64,000 nucleotides of DNA from Micractinium sp. NFX-FRZ. Lineage: Eukaryota; Chlorophyta; Trebouxiophyceae; Chlorellales; Chlorellaceae. Under the pieces are notes generated by a model. It worked only from the letters and a program-made list of their open reading frames with translations, was not told the DNA's origin and did not search any database. Shown here piece by piece: positions 54,712-64,000 of the stretch. Every line of letters starts with the position of its first letter. Positions within the stretch are counted from its first letter, which is position 1. The stretch is from NCBI GenBank assembly GCA_029339195.1, contig JAPTJF010000015.1, positions 246,172 through 310,171 of the forward strand. Direction: 5' to 3'. A program made the position numbers and the translations under genes.

Positions 54712-57169
54712 TCAGGCCAGCCACCGTCCCAGCGTGCGCAGCACGCTGTTGCTGACAGCACGGCTGTGCAGGCAGTCCAGCTCCAGACGCTCTGAAAACT
54801 CTCCCTCATCCATGCCGCCGTCCCAGCCAGCCGGAAAGAGGCGCTCCAAATCCTGGGCACTGTGGTGGTACTCGCACGACAGGCGGGGCAGCCAGGTGCG
54901 GAAGAGCATGGCCATGCGCCAGCTGGGCAGGTCGCGCCCGGGCACGCACAGCAGGCGCAGCGCGGGCATCTGGCACAGCACACCCAAGTCTGCCAGCTCC
55001 AGCCGCACGCCGGGGTGCACCTGGTATGGGTGTTGGAACAGGTCCAACACCTGGGGAAGTGGGGAGGGCAGCAGAAGGGGGGAACGGGTCTGGTGTGGGG
55101 AGCTGGGACCATACGCATGGCCTGCCACACACCCCTGGTGTGCTTGAATCCCCCAAACAAAAAATTTTCCTGGCGGGCTTGTTTTCAAAAAATTGCCCTT
55201 GCACCACAAGTACGGGCGGCCGCTGCCACCTCCAGCTGCTTTGATGAGCAAAACAGCACATGCCGCGCAGCACAGCGCAGCACGCATGCATGCCTAGGGC
55301 ATGTGCCCACCTCTAGATGCTTGGCCCTGGCCAAGACGTGCGGCAGGCGCGTGAGGTTGTTGTCTGCCAGCAGCAGGGTGCGCAGGGCCCCCAAGTATGG
55401 ACCATCCGGCAGCTGCCTGCAGATGCAAGAAGACAGGCAGGACGCAGAAGCAACCGAATGTGGCTTCACAACATGAAGGCGGGCTCAGGAGCAAGCTGGC
55501 GGGGTGGCATGCTTGGCTACGCTTTTACCTGGCCTGGCAGCTGCCTGGCGCACGGCTGCATGCTGCTGCCTTTGCTGGGCACTCACCCAAGGTCGATGCC
55601 GCTGAGGTTGAGCGCGCGCAGGCGTGTCAGCTGCAGGATGCTTGCAGGCACCAAGCCTCCCGCCAGCTGGCAACAGCTCAGGTCCAAGCTGGCCAGGCCT
55701 GGCAGCTGCAGAGCAGGCCAGCACACGGTGTGCGATCTATGGCTTGGGAAGGAGCCAGACACCAAGCACCAGCCGCTGCGGGATGCAGCACAAGCACTCC
55801 TAGGCAGGCATGCGCCCTGAGAGAGATGCAGCACCGCGAGAGGGATGCAGTCCTTTGATAGTAGCAGCAACAACGGCGCACCTGCCAGTAGTGCTCTGCC
55901 GCCGGCTCCGGCTCGGCAGCGCACAGCGACAGGCTGGTGACGGCGGACAGGCGGGTGAGCTGCGGAGGCACGGGCGGCGGCGGGCCGCACTGGCACTCAA
56001 ATGACAGCTCCCGCAGCGCCGGCATGTTGACGTCATCGCCAGGCGGCATCTCAATCTCATCCCCATACACATCGTCCAGCGTCAGGTGGGTGAGGGTGGG
56101 GTGGCTCCACAGGTCGCCAAAGCAGCCGACTGCCGCCTGCAGCCACACATGCTGCAGCGATGTGAGGCTGGCAATGCCGGGCTCCAGATTGAAGGCGCCT
56201 GCGAGCAGGCGGGCGGGCGGGCGGGTGGAGAGCCGGAACATGGATGCTCAGTAGAGCAGGGCGGCAGCAGCTGCAGCAGCAGCGCGGAAGCAGGGAGGCA
56301 ACAAGCGGCAGTGCAGCAGCATTCGCAGCATGCCTGCCCGCCCGCCAGCACCCACCTCTCTCATCGCAGGCCAGGTGGTCGTGCCGCAGCGCCAGGTAGG
56401 ACAGCTGGGTGCAGGCCCGCAGCGCCTGCCAGGCTTCGCCCGGCACGCAGGTATCCCACGTCTGAGCACTGACCGACAGGGACTGCAGCAGCGGCATGCG
56501 CGCCAGCGAGGCCCACAGCTCCCGCGGCAGCGCCGCATCAAAAGTGCCGCAGCTCAGCTCCCGGAGAGCGGTGAGCGCCGCCAGCTGGGCGCAGGTTCCG
56601 GGCTGCAGGTACTCAACATCTAGTTGCAGCACTTGCAGCTGCGGGAGGGCCCCCAGGCTGAAAGGGTGCGCCGCCAGCTGGGCGCCATACGTGCTGTCCC
56701 AAGGCCACCCCGCCGGCCAGCCGTTGCGCCGTGCACCCCCCAGGGACAGGCGGGTTAGTCCTGTTAGCAGTGGCAGCACATCCAGCACCCCAGGCACCTG
56801 CAAGCCCACACTAGCGTCGCAGAAGGGAAGGCGGGCGACGCGCGCCAGGGCGGCGCGGCTCCGCCGTTGAGCCCCCTGGGGAAGCCACAAAGAGAGGCCC
56901 TTGCAGATCAGCGAGTTGTTGTCGCAAATATACTTGAAGCGCTTGCACACCAGCCGCAGCGAGCCCCTGCGAGAGCAGGTTGGAGCGAAAGCACGCACCC
57001 AGGCAGCGAACGCACCGCTTTCAAGAGCTTCTCAAGCTGTGCAATGATGCATGCCGGAACCAGTGCCGGAACCAGTACCGCGCGCGCACCTGCTCTCCTT
57101 GGCGCACCCAGCCAGGCAGAGCTCCAGCACCTCGTCCGGCAGACGCCTGGTCAGGTCTCCAAGAAGCAT
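54712..57169 (-). CDS. F-box/LRR array protein, copy 2
   Basis: Six exons: 57169-57090 (80), 56966-56356 (611), 56198-55882 (317), 55705-55587 (119), 55416-55311 (106), 55050-54712 (339), giving 523 residues, frame intact. It starts MLLGDLTRRLPDEVLELCLA. Compared with copy 1, exon 2 is 15 bases shorter and exon 5 one codon shorter, so phases are kept. LRRs include LTGLTRLSLGGARRNGWPAG, LPQLQVLQLDVEYLQPGTCA and LASLDLSCCQLAGG. The C-terminal block reads MPALRLLCVPGRD, FRTWLPRL, LFPAGWDGGMDEGEF. Intron 5 lies after the exact LE residue pair at which all four copies are split. Same predicted role as copy 1. Confidence 0.85.
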
Positions 57170-57873
57170 TGCGGCCAATGCAGGATGTGACAAGACCAAC
57201 GCCGCAACACAGAGAGAGTGAGCAGCATCCTGCAGGGACACAGCTAGCGCAGCATGCCGCAGCGCGCACAGCCGACAGCCGACAGCCACAAATTTGTATG
57301 ACCACATGACCCTGCCTTGCAGCCACTCTCATTGATTGATGGCCTAATCAAATCAGTCCATGCATTTCTGACTCAACGGGCGTGTGCTACGAAATGCTGT
57401 CAGTGCTGCCAGCCGCTCAGCGCTTGTGCAGTGCTTGCACGCTGCGTCAGTTGCACACGCCTGCCACCCAGTTCCCCAGGCACTCGCCACTTCCACTAAA
57501 TGGCTGCCCATGGTACCTTTGAGCGAGGCGGCATTTGGGACGTTTCATAAAACATAATTTGGATGTCAAACGCTCAACAAGAAGGGGAGAGCCTGTGACG
57601 GCGATGTGTCCTGCAGATGTACCGCCGGTGCGTGCAGCTGCCGTTGGCCTTGCCCGGCAGTGACCTGACGCACACGACCCAAACCTGGGCGCTGGTGCGT
57701 CGCACGCTTACCCATGCATCATTGAGACGTTCACATTACACGGGAAAACATGCCTAAGGGTGAGCAAGAGCAGTGGCAGAAAACACGGGGCAGGGAGAGA
57801 CCAAAGGGGCGGAAGTGCGGATGGCCCTGCTGAGGCGCCTGCTGGGCACACGCTTTGGCTGGCCAGGCTGGCC
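57170..57873. other. Spacer between array copies 2 and 3
   Basis: About 700 bases with no gene. TGTAA on the minus strand at 57740-57736 lies 134 bases past the stop of copy 3 and may be its poly(A) signal. Confidence 0.45.
57736..57740 (-). terminator. Possible poly(A) signal TGTAA of array copy 3
   Basis: TGTAA on the minus strand, 134 bases after the copy 3 stop codon. Confidence 0.4.
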
Positions 57874-60342
57874 CTAGGATGCTCGCCCTAAGGCCCTCAT
57901 CACGAAGGTGCACACATCGTGGGTGTCAGCACAGTCATCCTCCAGGCACTCAGAAAACACGTCCTCATCCATGCCGCAGTCCCCGCCGCGCGGGAACAGG
58001 GCGTTCATGTGTGGCACTCGGAGCTCTTTGTCGCAAATCAGGCGGGGCAGCCAGGTGCGGAAGAGCATGGCCAGCGCATAGCTGGCCGGGTCGCGCCCCG
58101 GTGTGCACAGCAGGCGCAGCGCGGGCATCTGCAGCATCACGGGCAAGTCGTCCAAATGCAGCTGCATGCTGCCATTGCCCAAGTCGAGCACCTGCACATA
58201 GCGGCAGAGCAGGGTGGTGATGCCAGCAGCAGATGAGGTGGGTGGGTGGAGCCCCAGAGTCTGGCACAGCTGTGCGATACACCGCTGCAAGCTGAGGGCG
58301 CAGCTTGCACTCACGTTGTACCACACTGCTCACACCAGACCCCACCCAGGCCAGGCAAGCGGCGCCCACCTCCAGCTGCTTGGCTCGGTGCAGCACGGGC
58401 GGCAGGCGCGCGAGGTCATTGCTAGGCAGCAGCAGGGTGCGCAGGCCGTCCAGGTAGGGGCCATCCGTCAGCTCCCTGCAGGAAGGAAGGAGGCAGGACA
58501 CAGGGAGGATGGGTGGGTGGTCATAGGCGGGCTGTGAAGCCGGCTTGCACTCAGTTCTGTGCCCAGGCAGTGCCTGCAGCCACCGTGCCGGCGCAGCAAG
58601 CCGGCGAGGTTTACAACAGTAGCGGGTCACGCTCACTGCACCTGCTTGGCCAGGCAAGAGAGCTGGCGGGCAGACGGCTATGCAGGGCTTACGTGAGGTC
58701 GGTGCTGCTGAGGTTCAGCGTGCGCAGGCGTGTGAGCTGCAGGATGCCTGACGGCAGCACCGCTTCTTCACCGTACTGGCAGCAGATGATTTCCAGGCTG
58801 ACGAGGCCTGGAAGCTGCAACACGTGCAGGTGGGGCAATAGTCTTGGGCTCAGTCACTGGCTCTCCAACAGCCCCTGGTTTGCGGGCAGTGTGGGCATGG
58901 AAGGATGCAGCTGGGCTAGGAGAGAAGCGCGGTGGTGTGTCGCCTTGCTTTGATCTTCCGGGGCAGCACCCGCGCGAGTGCGCCACCTGCCTGTGACAGC
59001 AATGCTCGTCCGGTCATGCGACGTACCAAAGCAGCACACGCACCTGCCAGATGTGATCAGGCAGCGGCTCAACTGATTCGCACCACGTGAGCGCTAGCGA
59101 GGTGACGGCCGACAGGCGGGTGAACTGCGGTGGCACGTCTGGCAGCCGGCCACACTGGTGCAGCATGGCCACCTTCCGCAGCTGTGGCATGCTGACGGCA
59201 GCAGCGGGCGGCATGCTGATGTCAGCACACATTGAGTCCTCAAGCCTCAGGCTGGTTAAAGTGGGGTGGCCCCACAGGTCGCCGAAGCAGCTGATGCTGC
59301 CGTCCAGCTTCAGGAGGCGCAGCGAGGTGAGGCTGGCGATGCCGGGGGCCAAGTGGAAGGTGCCTGCAGGCGGGCAGGCGGGCGGGCAGGCAGGTGAGCA
59401 GCATGCGCCAGGCACGCAAGCAGAGGACCGCAGCAACAGACAGATCACCAGCAAGAGCGGCACGACAGCAGAAGCAAGCAGCAGCAACACACTGGCAAGC
59501 CAGCTCGCACACGCCTGACCACCCCTGCGCACCTCCTTCCCTTGGGGACAGCTAGCTGTGCCGCAGCACCAAGAAGGACAGCTGGGTGCAGCTGCGCAGC
59601 GCCTCCCAAGCCTCCTCGGGGATGGTGCATGTGGCATCGTCGGGGGCGCTCACGCCAACGATCAGCGACTGCAGCAGCGGCATGCACGCCAGCGAGGCCC
59701 ACAGCTCCCATGGCACCTGCCGCTCAAACCCGCTGCAGCCCAGCGTTTGCAGTGCCGTGAGCGCTGCCAACTCAGAGCAGGTGCTGGGCTGCAGGTGGTC
59801 GACAGAGAGGGTCAGGGACTGCAGCTGCGGGAGGGCCGCCAGGCTGAAGGGGTGCGCCGCCAGCTGGGCGCCATAAGTGTTCCTCTCTGGCCAGCCCTCC
59901 GGCCAGCCGTCGTCATACGAGCCGCTCAGCTCCAGGCAAGTCAGCAACGTCAGATGCTGCGCTGCATCCAGCGCGCCTGGCATGCGCATGGGGAGGGTGG
60001 CGTCGCGGAAGGGCAGGCGGGCGACGCGCGCCAGGGCGGCGGCATCACGCTGCCACGCCGGCTGGGCGTAGTCATCGCAAAGAGAGAGCGTCGTGCAGAT
60101 GGACTGGCTGCCGTCCACAACATGTTTGAAGCGCTTGCACACAAGCCGCAGGGAGGCCCTGCAGAGCAGCGGCGCGTCATGTAGATCACTTCGGCACACC
60201 AGCGCAAAGTCCAGGAGAGTATCGACACACTCCGTTGCCATTGTGCACGGCTGGAAGCGCACCTGCTCTCTTGCGGGCACACCACCAGGCAGAGCTCGAG
60301 CAGCTCGTCGGGCAGGCGACTGATTGATCCCCCGGGCATCAT
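57874..60342 (-). CDS. F-box/LRR array protein, copy 3, with an in-frame TAG (possible pseudogene)
   Basis: Six exons: 60342-60263 (80), 60158-59533 (626), 59363-59044 (320), 58814-58693 (122), 58475-58370 (106), 58191-57874 (318). All borders and phases agree with copies 1 and 2, and exon 2 has exactly the length of copy 1 exon 2. A TAG codon at 59554-59552 interrupts exon 2 six codons before its donor (LRHS, stop, LSPREG, where copy 2 has LRHDHLACDERG). It would leave only the F-box and the first LRRs. The rest of the frame downstream is intact, including LVSLEIICCQYGEEAV, MPALRLLCTPGRD, FRTWLPRL and LFPRGGDCGMDED. Thus the lesion is recent, a polymorphism, or a sequencing error. The start with two Met (MMPGGSISRLPDELLELCLV) is chosen to give the family's 80-base exon 1. 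Confidence 0.75.
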
Positions 60343-61122
60343 ATTGTAAGTAACATGAGAGACCAGCATGCAAGGTTTGGTCACAATGGTGAGCGGGTGA
60401 GCCGTTGTCCTCCATGTGTACCGCCCGCTGCCGGCTGCCGCGGATGCCGCTGGCCTCTGCCGCAATGCTGAGACCTTGCTTGCTAAACCACCGCATTCCA
60501 TCACTCTTTTTTAGTTTGCATCACAATTCGCAGCACGTAAGTGGGGAGGCTGGATGCCAGCAGCTTTGCCCCGTCGGTAGCGGAAGGAGGCCGGGGCAAA
60601 GGCATGCAGCAAAGTGATTGCAAGCAGGCATTGGAGGGAACGGAGGAGGGGAGATGTGTGGTGCAGTGCCCAACTCGGTAAGTGTGACACTGGTAAGGGC
60701 CACCAAGGCTGAGAGGGCGTGCTGCGCAAACACTGCCGGGGTGTGCAGGGACCCACATTGGGCAGGCCGCTGCAATGCAAGAGGAGTGTGTGCGCACTGC
60801 CCAAAGGCGGTGGAGAACACAATGGGTGGCTGCAGAAGCACTTGAAGGCAGGGTGACAAGGAAGAGCAGGGGTATGGGTCCTGAGGAGGACGAGGGGAAG
60901 CAAAGCAACCGGGCAGGTGCGCAGAAGGTGGGCGGGCAGACCCCAGCTCTTGGAGAGGCAGCACTGGCAGTAGCAGGATACAGGCATCACCGTGCTGCAG
61001 AAACAACAGTGTGGTCTGCTGTAAACGCACGCGTCTGTGCGTTCAAGAGAAGGGGTGGCTGCCACAGCCCGGTGGGCTGCCCAGAAGGGAGTGGAGCAGG
61101 ACCAGCAGCTGGCATCCCCTGC
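60343..61122. other. Spacer between array copies 3 and 4
   Basis: About 780 bases with no supported gene, RNA or obvious repeat. It is a normal promoter plus 3' end region. Confidence 0.4.
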
Positions 61123-63755
61123 CTACCGCCCCAGGGCCCTCAACACGCTGCCGTGCACGGCGTTGCCTCTCCTCTGCTTCTGGTCAAGGCACACAGCAAA
61201 CACGCCCTCATCCATTCCGCCATCCCAGCCGCGCGGGAAGAGCCGGTCCATGTCAGCCACGCTCATCTCGTCATCCCACTCCAGGCGGGGCAGCCAGGTG
61301 CGGAGCAGGTCGGCCATGGGCCAGTTGGTGCCACGTCGGGATGGCACGCACAGCAGGCGCAGCGCGCGCATCTTGAGCAGCAGCGGCACGTCCTCCAGCT
61401 CAAGCTGCGGCCCGCCAGTTTTGGACCTGTGATGGAACAGGTCCAGCACCTGCCGGGGAGCAAGCCAGGTGGGCAGCAAGTGGCGGCGCAAAGGTTGGTC
61501 ACTGTTTTCTTAGAATGTGGGCATGCACTTTAATGGCGGCTGTCGTCCAGTGGAACCTAATCACTTGTACAGCTCTTCCCAGGTCGACGCTAGGCACACG
61601 TTTCAACAGCATGAGCAGCGTGCATGCGGGCGGTGCAGCTGCCCTCACCTCCAGCTGCTTGGCTCGGCGCAGCACAGGCGGCACCCGCGTGAGCTTGCTG
61701 TTGGCCAGCAGCAGGGTGCGCAGGCCCGCTAGGTAGGGGCCATCCGGCAGCTCCCTGCAGCAGGAAGGCAGCATAAAGTGGACGTGCTGAACTGGCCCGC
61801 ATCACTTGCAGACTGACACTGCTGGCAGTGCTGGCAGGCTGACACGCCAGCGGCGGGTGGCGGGCGGGCAGGAAGGCACTGGCAGGCGGCAATTGAGCAG
61901 GCAGCAATGCAGGCTGGCAGGCGGGCAGGCTGCTGAGCGGTCAGGCAGGCAGGCTGCTGCGCGGCCAGGCAGGCAGGCAGCAATGCAGGCTGCTGTGCGG
62001 CCAGGCAGGCAAGCAGGCAGGCAGGCTTCTGTGCGGCGCTTACTTCAGGCGGACGTGGCTGAGGTTGAGCGCGCGCAGGCATGTCAGCTGCGGGATGGCC
62101 TCGGGGAGCCCAGAGCGGAAGCCGGGGCCGATGAGATGCAAGCTGGCCAGCCCTGGTAGCTGCACACACCCAGAGCCAGGGCATGCACAGCATGCAACAG
62201 TCAGAGATCACAGCAGGCTGCGCACAGAGCAGCCAGCAGAAGCCAGCAGGCAGGCCATCGCACATGGACAGTCGCAGGCATGCAGGCAGCACGACACGCC
62301 AGTGAGTGGGCAGCCAGGCACACACTTGACCGGGCTGACGAACCCTGCAGCCTGCGCCTTGCGCCCCAACACCAGCAGCGCGCCTGCCACAGAGCCTCCA
62401 GCTGCTGCCCGTGCCTCCTGCCGCGGTAGCAGAGCGAGGTGACCGCCGACAGGCGGGTGAGGCGCTCAGGTATGACGATTGGGCCTTCAGACCAGGTCCC
62501 CAGGCCCAGCTTGCGCAGGGCAGGCATGTCGAGGTCAGGCGCCGGCGGGAGGCGCAGCTCCCTCAGGCCCTCATCATTCCCCAGATCCAAGATCTCTAGG
62601 CTGGGGTGGCCCCACAGGTCGCCGTAAGAGGTGAAGCCGCCTTCTGAATGCAGGCGGCGCAGCGAGGTGAGGCCGGCGATGCCTGGGGCCAGGTGGAAGG
62701 AGCCTGCAGGTAGGCAGGCAGGCAGGTGGAGATGGGGCCGGTCATATGAGTTCACCATAGGTGAATGCACATGAGGTCAGGCAGGCCGGGGCAGGCTGGT
62801 ATGGACAGGCAGATTTCATTGCAGCAAGCAGTGCGAGCCTCCACTATGGTGAGGGCACACAACATCCGGCAGCAGCTAGTAATCGCTTAAAAGGGGCATG
62901 CAGCAGCAGTGGACACACGCAGCAGCGGCCGAAGCAGCACTGCATGCTCACCACTCTCGTCACCCGCCCTCTGCCGCAGCTGCAGGTGTGACAGCCGCGG
63001 GCAGGCCTGCAGGGCCTCCCAGGCCGCGCCCGGCACGTAGCATTCACCGCCCTCCGACTGCACGCTCAGCTCAAGCCACTCGAGGCGCGTCATGCGCGCC
63101 AGTGAGGCCCACAGCTGCGGCGGCAGCTGGTTGGTAAACGGGCCGCAGGCCAACGCTCGCAGCGCGGTCAGTGCCGACAGCTGGGCGCAGGTGCTGGGCT
63201 GCACATCGCATATTTCCAGCTTAAGTTCTTGCAGCAGGGGGAAGGCTGCCAGGCTGAAGGGGTGTGCCGCCAGCACCGCGCCGGGGCTTTCTCCTCATCA
63301 ATCCAGTCAACAAGCGCGTCGTGGTCATCCAGCGCCAGAGAGGTCACGCCTGCCAGCTTCTGCGCCGCCTCCAGGGCGCCAGGCACCTCCATGCGCACGC
63401 GTGCCGCGCTGAAGGGCAGGAGGGCGACGCGTGCCAGGGCGGCGGCGTCCCGCCCACGCGCCGCCTCTGCATCGTCGAGGCATAGCTGCGTGCATACCAG
63501 CGGGCTGCTGTCGCATATTTTCTTGAAGCGCCTGCTCACTAGCCGTAAGGAACCCCTGCACGCGGGCAGCGGCCGGCGGAGGAGGGGTTTTCTCGTGAGC
63601 CTGGTTGCACCGCGCTGGGTGTGGGTCTGCGTTCCACCCACGTCCAGCATCAATGACCAATGCTTCAGCGCGCACCTGCTCTCCTGCGGGCACGCCCCCA
63701 GGCAGAGCTCGAGCAGCTCTTCAGGCAGGCGCCTCATAAACTCCCCTGGCAGCAT
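61123..63755 (-). CDS. F-box/LRR array protein, copy 4, with a one-base frameshift (possible pseudogene)
   Basis: Six exons: 63755-63676 (80), 63555-62952 (604), 62703-62384 (320), 62159-62044 (116), 61754-61649 (106), 61449-61123 (327). Exon 2 is one base short of keeping phase. The frame breaks near 63280: upstream it reads DWIDEEKAP, downstream AVLAAHPFSLAAFPLLQEL, where the copies 2 and 3 have GAQLAAHPFSL. Intron 3 starts GC (CAG/GCGCGC) where the other copies have GT. The frame resumes properly afterwards: LTSLRRLHSEGGFTSYGDL, LRALNLSHVRLK, MRALRLLCVPSRR, LRTWLPRL, LFPRGWDGGMDEGVF. The F-box is MLPGEFMRRLPEELLELCLG. The gene is either decaying or carries a sequence error. Confidence 0.75.
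61846..62036. repeat. GCAGGCAGGCTGCT-type minisatellite
   Basis: Short GGCAGGCA and GCGGCCAGGCAGGCAGG units repeat through intron 4 of array copy 4. An inexact period of about 20-35 bases is visible. Confidence 0.8.
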
Positions 63756-64000
63756 TGTGCGTGTCGGTGCGGGTCCCAAATACTAGTAGAGGGAGCGAAA
63801 TATGGGCTGGAAGCAGGGTTGAGGCGCATGCCTTGGCGCAGCAGGATCCCCGGCCCTGCCGCCTACACCAGTAGATCCGACTGGTTCTCCCGCATTAGTT
63901 CCCTACATTGTAAGCCCGGGTTTTCAAAATCCCCACCTTGCTTGTGGCCAGTACTTGGGTGAAACAATATCCCTGGGTTCCTTACTCAGGGAAGTTGACT
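63756..64000. other. Upstream of array copy 4
   Basis: Promoter side of copy 4; the last 245 bases of the window show no gene or repeat that I can support. Confidence 0.4.

Noticed and set aside
1..64000. tRNA, rRNA, CRISPR arrays, insertion sequences, long terminal repeats
   Set aside because: Looked for by eye on both strands; nothing convincing was found. A tRNA or small RNA in introns could be missed without a covariance search.

Overview
The window is a GC-rich, very intron-dense nuclear segment of a green alga, most likely a Chlorella-like trebouxiophyte. The evidence is short exons (30 to 630 nt) with GT-AG or GC-AG borders, the algal TGTAA poly(A) signal, and a gene set of nucleolar, centriolar, SET-domain and 9-1-1 clamp proteins. 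No bacterial, organellar, viral or CRISPR features are visible. Gene models were built by hand: I kept an exon chain only where splice sites and reading phase agreed. In all I placed 114 introns.

Layout. 1-7153 (+): NOC2 ribosome-biogenesis factor, 5' end outside the window. 7216-10632 (+): an unrecognised polytopic membrane protein. 11340-13881 (+): the centriole protein POC1, convergent with an unrecognised Gly/Pro-rich protein at 14086-15275 (-). 15574-28253 (+): a 34-exon ATXR3/SDG2-type histone H3K4 methyltransferase. 29352-30652 (+): a secreted expansin-like double-psi beta-barrel protein. 31582-31983 (-): a 77-residue zinc-ribbon-like protein. 32389-33415 (+): a doubtful gene ending in half a MYND finger. 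34162-35510 (+): a GCK-domain protein. 35677-39139 (-): a plant-type leucine-rich-repeat protein. 40293-41810 (-): a secreted phospholipase A2 fused to a PAN/Apple-like module. 43463-47018 (+): the checkpoint clamp subunit HUS1. 47612-50958 (+): an F-box/LRR protein. 51650-63755 (-): four head-to-tail F-box/LRR paralogues with the same six-exon architecture. In that array the third copy has an in-frame TAG, and the fourth has a one-base frameshift plus a GT-to-GC donor change.

The most unusual signal is in the introns. In at least five genes, the DNA at an exon/intron junction has been copied in tandem into the adjoining intron. Each copy is a degenerate exon edge that often still carries a splice donor or acceptor. 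Examples are in NOC2, the membrane protein, ATXR3 (four cases), the LRR gene and HUS1 (one with four copies). Together with about 7% GC-AG introns, this suggests a genome where local tandem duplication keeps producing new splice-site candidates. The second main find is the F-box/LRR array, whose shared C-terminal block looks like an undescribed lineage-specific domain.

Most genes are unrelated housekeeping or lineage-specific loci. I see no operon-like functional unit apart from the F-box/LRR array.
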